DNA from: Rhodothermales bacterium | Lineage (GTDB): Bacteria; Bacteroidota; Rhodothermia; Rhodothermales; UBA10348 | DNA length: 64,000 nucleotides | NCBI GenBank assembly: GCA_024711125.1 | Contig: JANJTM010000071.1 | Location: 1-64,000 of the forward strand | Direction: 5' to 3' | Shown here: positions 33,399 to 40,093 of the stretch, piece after piece | How positions within the stretch are numbered: the stretch's first letter is position 1 | Layout of the letters: each line of letters starts with the position of its first letter | Notes under the pieces: generated by a model | What the model was told of the DNA's origin: nothing | Seen by the model: the letters and a program-made list of their open reading frames with translations, nothing else | Database searches by the model: none | Program-made: the position numbers and the translations under genes

Positions 33399-36300
33399 AT
33401 GTCACGCCGCATCCGCTGCATCCTGCTGTCGCTTCTCGTTGCCGCTTCGGTCTCGGCGCAGGTGGCGCCGAAGCCCTCTGCGCGCCTGGTGCCCGAATCG
33501 CCCGCCGCCGCCAGCGTCGCCGCGGCCAAACCAGCCGACCAGTACACGCTGGCCTACTTCAATCCCGCCACCGACCAGGCCAAGCTCTTCGGCACCTCGG
33601 GCGGGGGCTTCCTGTTCGGAACCAACGAGTATGGAGACATCGCCAAGATGGTCTCCTTCACCCTTCCCGGCGGACTGCAGAGCGCGCGGGTGACCTCGAT
33701 CGACATCTGGTTCGGGTACCGGAAGGCGGGCCTCTCCAACTTCCGGTACGGCGTCGCCCTGTCGCGGGTGGCGCCCGACGGCAGCCCGGACATCAATGAC
33801 CAGGCCACCGACCTGCTGTACGAGGAGTACTACGACATCAGCCACGTCGTCGGGGACGCCGACCCGGCGACGCCGGTCCAGGTGACCAGGCACCCGGTGG
33901 CGCAGGCGACCACCGTACCGAACCAGTTCTTCGTGATCTGGGGGGTGGATCCCGGATACACGGATGTCAACGCGCTCGGCATCCTGTCGTCGGATTACCA
34001 GGGGCACCGCGTCCCCGAGGTCTGGGAAGTCGGGGGCAACCAGGACGCCGTGAACCTCTCCGACGCCTGGACGGGCGGGACCGACGGCTGGTATCCGTGG
34101 ATCAGCGTTACCGTCGAGACCAGCGCCGGGCTGCAGATGGTCGTGAACCAGGTCGACGCGTCCAATTTTCCGACGATCGACACCTACGTCTCGGTCACCG
34201 ACGACCAGGGCAACCCGATCTCGGGGCTGACGGCGGCCAATTTTTCGACGCTCGAGGGCACGGCCGCGATGCAGGGATGCTCGGTCACGAGCGTGGGACA
34301 GACCACGTCGGGCGTCAGCGTGACGCTCGTCATCGACCGGTCCGGCTCCATGTCGGGCACGCCGATCGACGCCGCCAAACAGGCTGCGATCGACTTCGTC
34401 AACCAGATGGGCACCAACGACTTCGCGGGCATCGTGTCGTTCGCCTCGAGCGTGACGGTGGACCACGCGATGTCGAACGACAAGGCCTCGCTCATCGCGG
34501 CGATCAACGCGATTTCGGCCACGGGCGGCACCGCGATGTATGACGGGGTGATCGCGGGCGTGGACCAGGTCCGCGTGAGAACCGGCCGAAAAGCCGTGAT
34601 CCTGCTGGCCGACGGCGACAACAACGAGGGCGCCGAGCGCTCGCTCGACAACCTCGTCGCCACCATCAAACCGCACGGCGTACCGGTCTACACGATCGGC
34701 CTCGGCTCGATTACCGCGGCCCCCCTCGAACGCATCGCGAGCGAGACCGGCGGCGTGTACTACGCGGCGCCGACGCCGCAGCAGCTCGCCACGATCTACG
34801 CGCAGATCGGCGTGCAACTCGCGAACCAGTACCGAATCCGCTGTACCACGCCCAACCCCGCCTACGACGGCACGGTGCGCACGGTCAACGTCACCGTCAG
34901 CAACGGAACCGGCAGCGCGACCGGCAGCGGGACCTATACCGCGCCGGGCGGAAGCGGCCTCGTCGTCACCGTCAACCAGGTCGACGCGTCGAATTTCCCG
35001 ACGATCGACACCTACGTCTCGGTGACTGACGACCAGGGCAACCCGATCACCGGCCTGACGGGCTCGAATTTCACGGTCAACGAGGACGGCGTGCCCATGC
35101 AGCAGTGCACGGTGACGACCGTGGGACAGACGTCTTCGGCCATCACCGTCAGCCTCGTGATCGACCGCAGCGGCTCGATGAGCGGATCGGCGATCGCCGC
35201 CGCCAAGCAGGCCGCCATCGATTTCGTCAACCAGATGGGCGTCAACGATCGTGCGGGCGTGGTATCCTTCGCGAGCGACGTGCGCACCGACCACGCGCTT
35301 TCGGGAGACAAGGCCTCGCTGGTCGCCGCCATCCAGGCCATATCGGCGTCGGGAAACACGGCGATGCACGACGGGGTCATCGCCGGGGTCAACCAGGTCC
35401 GCAACGTGGCCGGCCGCAAGGCCGTGATCCTGCTCGCCGACGGCGACAGCAACACGGGCACGGTGACGTCGCTCGATACGGCCATCAACGAGATCAAGCC
35501 CGCCGGCGTGCCGGTCTATACGATCGGCCTGGGGAGCGTCACGGCGGCACCGTTGGAACGCATCGCGAACGAGACCGGGGGCGTGTTCTTCCAGGCGCCG
35601 ACCCCCCAGGACCTGGCGAGCATCTACGCCCGCATCGGCTTGCAGCTGGCCAACCAGTACCTGATCCGGTGCACGACGCCGAACACGGCCCGTGACGGCA
35701 CGCTGCGCACGGTGAACGTGTCGGTCGACATCGGCACGGCACAGGGCGCGAATTCGGGCACGTACACCGCGCCCGGCCTGTCCGGGCTCAACGTGACCGT
35801 CACCCAGGTCGACGCATCGAACTTCCCCACGATCGACACCTACGTCTCGGTGACCGACGCGGCGGGGAACCCGGTCACGGGGCTGACGGGCTCGAATTTC
35901 GTGGCGACCGAGGACGGGGCGAACATGCTCCAGTGTACGGTGACGTCCATCGGCCAAACCGCCTCGGCCGTGAGCGTGACCCTCGTCATCGACCGGAGCG
36001 GATCGATGAGCGGAAGCCCGATCGCCGCCGCCAAACAGGCCGCCGTCGATTTCATCAACCAGATGGGGACCGGCGACATGGCCGGCGTGGTCTCGTTCGC
36101 CGACGACGTGCGGTTCGACCACGCGCTTTCGAGCGACAAGGCCTCGTTGATCGCGGCGATCAACGCCATCGCGGCCGGCGGTTGGACCGCCATGCACGAC
36201 GGCGTCATCGCGGGAGTGAACCAGGTACGCCTCCGACCCGGACGGAAGGCGGTCATCCTGCTCGCCGACGGCGACAACAACACCGGATCGGTGATGTCGC

Positions 36301-38030
36301 TCGACGAGACCATCAACCAGATCGTTCCGGCCGGCGTCCCCGTTTACACGATCGGGCTCGGAAGCGTCACGGCGGCTCCGCTCGAACGCATCGCCAACGA
36401 AACGGGCGGACGGTTCTTCCAGGCGCCGACCCCCCAGGACCTGGCGTCGATCTACTCGCTCATCGGCGTACAGCTCGCCAACCAGTACCTCGTGCGCTGC
36501 ACCACGCCGAAGCCGGCGACCGACGGCACCGTGCGCACGGTGACGATCACTGTCACGTCCGGCACCGACCAGGGTGCCGACTCCGGCACCTACACGGCGC
36601 CCGGCTCTGTGACCGCGCCGATCCCCATCTGGCCGTACGCCGATACGCCCCGCGCGCCCGGTGTCACGTTCCCGTTGACGGTGTCGGTCGGAAAGACGCA
36701 GAGTCCGGTCACGAACCTCTTCGGCGTGAGCTACGTGCTGAACTACAACGCGCAGTACCTCACGGTCGGCAACGTATCCCTGCAGGGCGGCCTCGGGAGC
36801 GACCTGGTGAGCTATTTCGATACCGCGACGCCCGGTCGCGTGGCGATCGGCGTCTCGCGGAAGGCGGGCCAGGGAGGCGTGTCGGGCACCATTCCGACCG
36901 CGGTGGTGACCTTCACGATCAGCGGAACGGCCCCGAGCGGCACGCAGCTGCTCTTCACGGTCGACCAGGTCCTGGCCCTCGATCCGACCGGCGCCACGAT
37001 CACGCTGACCCCGCTGGACTGGACCGTGGTGGTCTCGAGCACGAAACAGGTCTGGCCGGGTGATACGAACGACGATACGGTCGTCAACCAGGCCGACGTG
37101 CTTCCGCTCGGACTCCACTGGGGCCGGACCGGACCGGCGCGTCCCGGCGCCTCGCTGCAGTGGCTCGGCCAGGCCCTCACGGCGTGGTCACCGGTCAACG
37201 CGGCGTTCGCCGACGCCACGGGCGACGGCGCCGTCAACCAGGCCGACGTGCTGCCGATCGGGCTCAACTGGGGCATGACGCACGCGCCGAAGGACCACGT
37301 CGCCACGTACACCGCCCCCTCCTCGGCATCGCCCGAAGCCAACGAACTCGTCGTGCGCAGGCGGGAGAGCCGCGTCAATACGGGCGACGAGTTCTGGGTG
37401 GACGTCGTAGCGACCGACGTTTCGAACCTGTTCGGCATCGCGTTCGAACTGGTGGCGTCTCCCGCCGCCAACGTGACGCTGGTGTCGGCCGAAGCGGGGG
37501 CGTGGATGGGTTCCGACCTCATCTTCTTCCCGAACCTGTCGTCCGCGACGGGCGTCGCGAGCATCGGGGTCTCGCGCAAGGCCGGGCAGGGCACCGTGAG
37601 CGGAACGGGCGTCGTGGCGAGCGTCAAGGCCCGCATGAACGCGGCCGCCGGCACGACGACGACCTTCTCCCTCCGTTCGGTAACGGCCAACGACGACCAG
37701 GGATCGGCCATCCTGCTCGCACCGAGAGCTTTCGCCATCACGACCGCGGTCGAGGGGGACGTGCCGCTCGAGTTCGCGCTGGACGCGGCCTATCCGAACC
37801 CGTTCAATCCGACCACGGTCCTCGCCTTCACCCTGGACGTGCCGGGAGACGTGCGCCTGCAGGTCTTCGACGCGGCCGGCAGGCTGGTGGCCGAGCCGCT
37901 GTCGGCGCACCGGGCCGCCGGTCGGCACGAGATCGTGTTCGACGCGACGACCCTGTCGAGCGGGCTCTACATCGTGCGCCTGGCCGCGGGGGATCGCACG
38001 GCCACCCGGACGATCGTCCTGGCGAAGTGA
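33399..38030 (+). CDS. giant secreted protein: 3x VWA, cohesin-like, dockerin-like, cohesin-like, T9SS sorting domain
   Basis: A 1543-residue protein with signal peptide (MSRRIRCILLSLLVAASVSAQ). After an N-terminal beta domain (about 45-245) come three near-identical 276-residue units, each with a leader strand (VDASNFPTIDTYVSV) and a von Willebrand A domain with an intact metal site (DRSGSMSG ... later Thr and LADGD). Then follow a cohesin-like domain (about 1070-1215; LFGVSYVLNYNAQYLTV, VAIGVSRKAGQGG), a two-repeat dockerin-like segment (GDTNDDTVVNQADVLPLGL and ATGDGAVNQADVLPIGL), a second cohesin-like domain and a C-terminal YPNPFNPTT sorting domain. It is presumably secreted by T9SS and surface-attached, binding partners or substrates through metal sites. 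Start at 33399 chosen for the signal peptide. Confidence 0.88.
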   Translation: MSRRIRCILLSLLVAASVSAQVAPKPSARLVPESPAAASVAAAKPADQYTLAYFNPATDQAKLFGTSGGGFLFGTNEYGDIAKMVSFTLPGGLQSARVTSIDIWFGYRKAGLSNFRYGVALSRVAPDGSPDINDQATDLLYEEYYDISHVVGDADPATPVQVTRHPVAQATTVPNQFFVIWGVDPGYTDVNALGILSSDYQGHRVPEVWEVGGNQDAVNLSDAWTGGTDGWYPWISVTVETSAGLQMVVNQVDASNFPTIDTYVSVTDDQGNPISGLTAANFSTLEGTAAMQGCSVTSVGQTTSGVSVTLVIDRSGSMSGTPIDAAKQAAIDFVNQMGTNDFAGIVSFASSVTVDHAMSNDKASLIAAINAISATGGTAMYDGVIAGVDQVRVRTGRKAVILLADGDNNEGAERSLDNLVATIKPHGVPVYTIGLGSITAAPLERIASETGGVYYAAPTPQQLATIYAQIGVQLANQYRIRCTTPNPAYDGTVRTVNVTVSNGTGSATGSGTYTAPGGSGLVVTVNQVDASNFPTIDTYVSVTDDQGNPITGLTGSNFTVNEDGVPMQQCTVTTVGQTSSAITVSLVIDRSGSMSGSAIAAAKQAAIDFVNQMGVNDRAGVVSFASDVRTDHALSGDKASLVAAIQAISASGNTAMHDGVIAGVNQVRNVAGRKAVILLADGDSNTGTVTSLDTAINEIKPAGVPVYTIGLGSVTAAPLERIANETGGVFFQAPTPQDLASIYARIGLQLANQYLIRCTTPNTARDGTLRTVNVSVDIGTAQGANSGTYTAPGLSGLNVTVTQVDASNFPTIDTYVSVTDAAGNPVTGLTGSNFVATEDGANMLQCTVTSIGQTASAVSVTLVIDRSGSMSGSPIAAAKQAAVDFINQMGTGDMAGVVSFADDVRFDHALSSDKASLIAAINAIAAGGWTAMHDGVIAGVNQVRLRPGRKAVILLADGDNNTGSVMSLDETINQIVPAGVPVYTIGLGSVTAAPLERIANETGGRFFQAPTPQDLASIYSLIGVQLANQYLVRCTTPKPATDGTVRTVTITVTSGTDQGADSGTYTAPGSVTAPIPIWPYADTPRAPGVTFPLTVSVGKTQSPVTNLFGVSYVLNYNAQYLTVGNVSLQGGLGSDLVSYFDTATPGRVAIGVSRKAGQGGVSGTIPTAVVTFTISGTAPSGTQLLFTVDQVLALDPTGATITLTPLDWTVVVSSTKQVWPGDTNDDTVVNQADVLPLGLHWGRTGPARPGASLQWLGQALTAWSPVNAAFADATGDGAVNQADVLPIGLNWGMTHAPKDHVATYTAPSSASPEANELVVRRRESRVNTGDEFWVDVVATDVSNLFGIAFELVASPAANVTLVSAEAGAWMGSDLIFFPNLSSATGVASIGVSRKAGQGTVSGTGVVASVKARMNAAAGTTTTFSLRSVTANDDQGSAILLAPRAFAITTAVEGDVPLEFALDAAYPNPFNPTTVLAFTLDVPGDVRLQVFDAAGRLVAEPLSAHRAAGRHEIVFDATTLSSGLYIVRLAAGDRTATRTIVLAK
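34143..36626 (+). repeat. three tandem 828-bp units encoding VWA domains
   Basis: The units start at 34143, 34971 and 35799, exactly 828 bp (276 codons) apart, each opening with GTSAMCCAGGTCGACGCRTC. High DNA identity indicates recent duplication or ongoing homogenisation inside the secreted protein. Confidence 0.85.
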
Positions 38031-38039
38031 TGTGAGCGT

Positions 38040-38074
38040 CGGGGCGGGGCGCCGTATCGCGACGCCTCGCCCCG
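38040..38074. terminator. hairpin between convergent genes
   Basis: CGGGGCGGGGCG pairs with CGCCTCGCCCCG (one mismatch) between the giant secreted protein and the receiver-HisKA_3 gene. Confidence 0.6.
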
Positions 38075-38080
38075 CGCGGT

Positions 38081-38677
38081 TCACTTCCGATCGGACAATT
38101 CGTCCATCAGCGACCGGAGCGATCGTACCGCGGCGGTCAGTTGCGGAGCGATGCGGTCCATCGCGGCGCGCGGGTCCAGCACCCCGTTTTCCACGAGGTC
38201 GGCGACGAGGCGCATCCCCGTCAGCCGCTGCGAGAAGTCGTCGTGCAGCAGGCGCAGGATCCGTGCGCGCTCGGCTCGCACCGCCGGGTCAAGGGTCCTG
38301 GACGGTCCGTCGCGATCGACGACATCCGACGGATCTTCGATCAGCACCTGCCCGATCGCTGCGTCCAGCTCCGCAAGCCCGAACGGCTTGATCAGCATGG
38401 CGGAGTTGGACCCGCCCGGCGGCGGTTCGCCGGTCATGAACAGGATCGGGACTCCGGGCGCGTGGATTTCCAGGGCCTCGGCGGTCTCCGCGCCCGACAT
38501 TCCGACCAGGTTTCGGTCGAGAAGCGCCAGGTCCGGAACGTTTCCCGGAGCCTGCAGCCACGAAATCGCGGAAACCCCGTCGGCGAACGGGATCGCGACG
38601 TGCCCGAGAGCCTCCAGCGCATCCTGGACCAGGCCCCGCACACCCGCGTTGTCATCGATCACCAGGATTGTCGCCAT
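38081..38677 (-). CDS. response-regulator receiver fused to a HisKA_3 dimerisation domain, no ATPase
   Basis: A 198-residue cytosolic protein. Residues 1-115 are a receiver with the full set of residues: Asp8/Asp9, phospho-acceptor Asp54 (ALLDRNL), Thr82 and Lys97 (LIKPFG). Residues about 130-198 look like the H-box helix pair of NarX-type kinases (AERARILRLLHDDFSQRL, candidate His145; then DRIAPQLTAAVRSLRSL). The HATPase_c domain that should follow is missing and the next gene is unrelated. It could be a phosphotransfer shuttle or a dimer-dependent regulator; the NarL-type regulator at 39421 is a possible partner. Reading-frame loss of a kinase is not evident. Confidence 0.78.
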   Translation of the reverse strand: MATILVIDDNAGVRGLVQDALEALGHVAIPFADGVSAISWLQAPGNVPDLALLDRNLVGMSGAETAEALEIHAPGVPILFMTGEPPPGGSNSAMLIKPFGLAELDAAIGQVLIEDPSDVVDRDGPSRTLDPAVRAERARILRLLHDDFSQRLTGMRLVADLVENGVLDPRAAMDRIAPQLTAAVRSLRSLMDELSDRK

Positions 38678-38727
38678 GCCTGTTCACCGGTTGGCCCCCA
38701 TGATACGATCCGGGGCCGGGGGCGGGC

Positions 38728-39204
38728 TCAGTTCGTCGCGATCGAGTCCAGCACGAGTTCCCGTTCGACGATGCGCATGAGGCCCGTGGTGTCGTCGTGC
38801 AGCGTCAGGGTTACCGGAACCGTGACGGACGACGAAGCCAAGCGACCGGTCATCCCCACGACCAGGTGGTCGTGCCGGGCCGCCTTGCCCGCGAGCACGA
38901 ATTCCACGGTACCGGGGCGATCGACCGTCGCCGCCGCCGAACCGTCACTGGTGGAAACCCGCAGGGCCACACCGTCCGGCAGCGTGCCGTTCAGGGAGAA
39001 GGACAGGTGGGGAGACGGAAGGTTGGTGGTGTAGGCGAAGCCCAACGGCGCGTCCGCCCCGTCGACCAGCGCCACCGATTCCGTTGCGACCGAGAACGCC
39101 AGGATCGGCGAGATGCCCAGGGTCACGGCGTGCCGTGTGGTCTGCGCAGACGCCGGAAGGGCGAGAGCGAGAAACAGGGCCGAGGCGGAGAGGGTGCGAA
39201 GCAT
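38728..39204 (-). CDS. small exported beta-rich protein, unknown function
   Basis: A 158-residue protein with signal peptide (MLRTLSASALFLALALPASAQ). The mature part looks like an all-beta sandwich (HLSFSLNGTLPDGVALRVST, GTVEFVLAGKAARHDHLVVG, SVTVPVTLTLHDD) with no family I can name. It lies 50 bp upstream of the receiver-HisKA_3 gene on the same strand and is divergent from the NarL-type regulator, so regulation by that regulator is possible. Confidence 0.65.
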   Translation of the reverse strand: MLRTLSASALFLALALPASAQTTRHAVTLGISPILAFSVATESVALVDGADAPLGFAYTTNLPSPHLSFSLNGTLPDGVALRVSTSDGSAAATVDRPGTVEFVLAGKAARHDHLVVGMTGRLASSSVTVPVTLTLHDDTTGLMRIVERELVLDSIATN

Positions 39205-39258
39205 GGCCGTAGGACTGGTTCCTGGGCTTAGTTTCCGGCCGCCGCGCGACCGGGACCA

Positions 39259-39347
39259 TACGCAGAACTACGCAAAGTCCGGGTCGTGGCTGGCGACAGG
39301 ATGGGTATCGCCGCGCCCGTCGCCCTCGCTGATAGGTAGACTTACCC
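39259..39347. promoter_or_regulatory. putative operator sites in the divergent intergenic region
   Basis: TACGCA occurs at 39259-39264 and 39269-39274, one helical turn apart, and an inverted pair GGTA-GACT-TACC lies at 39335-39346. They sit between the small exported protein and the NarL-type regulator and could be binding sites of that regulator. Confidence 0.35.
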
Positions 39348-39408
39348 AATACCGATCCGTACATCCACCTAATTGCAGACTGGACGTGCGGCGCCCGCCC
39401 GCGGGCAC

Positions 39409-39416
39409 TACCTTCG
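39409..39416 (+). promoter_or_regulatory. -7 element TACCTTCG abutting the NarL-type gene
   Basis: One base off TAnnTTTG and only 4 bp before the ATG at 39421, so a transcript from it would be nearly or fully leaderless. Confidence 0.4.
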
Positions 39417-39420
39417 AACC

Positions 39421-40086
39421 ATGCTCGACCTCGTGCTCGCTGATGACCACCCCATCGTGTGCGACGGCGTTCGGCTGCTGCTTGAATCCGTCCCGGGGTG
39501 GCATGTCGTCGCCATGGCACACACCAGCGACGACGCGATCCACCTCTTGACGGCCGCGCCGGCCGACGTGGCCCTCGTGGACATGGGGCTGCCTCCCGCC
39601 GGAGGTCTCGAAGTCATCCGTGCCGTTACCGAGAGCTCGGCCCGCGTCCGCTGCGTCGTGCTGTCCATGCACGCCGAACCGGGCATCGTGCGGAAGGCGT
39701 TCCAGCTTGGCGCCCGAGCCTACGTGCTCAAGTCCGACCCGGCGTCGGTGATCATCGAGGCCGTGCGCCAGGCCATGTCGGGCAGAACGTACCTCTCCCC
39801 TGCGCTGGACCCCGCTATACTGGTAACCCCCGCCTCACCGGCCGAGCCGACGATCGACCCGCTCGCGGTCCTGTCGGCTCGCGAGCGGGAGATCCTGGCG
39901 TTGGTCGGGGGCGGCATGTCCAGCCCGGAAATCGGCGAAAAGCTCTTCATCAGTACGCGGACCGTCGACGCGCACCGCCGCAACATCCTGAAGAAACTCG
40001 GCGTGCGCCGCGCGGCCGACCTGGTCCATATCGCGATCTCGAACCACCTCGTGGTTCCGGGAATCTCGGCCCATCGGCAGTCCTGA
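39421..40086 (+). CDS. NarL/FixJ-type response regulator
   Basis: A 221-residue DNA-binding response regulator: receiver 1-120 (Asp8/Asp9, acceptor Asp54 in ALVDMGL, Lys in YVLKSD) and a LuxR-type HTH (about 148-210; LSAREREILALVGGGMSSPEIGEKL, TVDAHRRNILKKLGV). Start at 39421 follows the family (MLDLVLADDHPIV). No kinase is adjacent; the receiver-HisKA_3 protein encoded 750 bp away is the only local two-component partner. It probably acts on promoters in the divergent intergenic region among others. Confidence 0.93.
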   Translation: MLDLVLADDHPIVCDGVRLLLESVPGWHVVAMAHTSDDAIHLLTAAPADVALVDMGLPPAGGLEVIRAVTESSARVRCVVLSMHAEPGIVRKAFQLGARAYVLKSDPASVIIEAVRQAMSGRTYLSPALDPAILVTPASPAEPTIDPLAVLSAREREILALVGGGMSSPEIGEKLFISTRTVDAHRRNILKKLGVRRAADLVHIAISNHLVVPGISAHRQS

Positions 40087-40093
40087 TCCCGGG

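Noticed and set aside
33402-37118. A 1238-residue minus-strand frame opposite the giant secreted protein
   Set aside because: It is composed of His/Arg/Asp/Val strings mirroring the plus-strand codons and has no signal or domain; GC-rich codon bias keeps such frames open.
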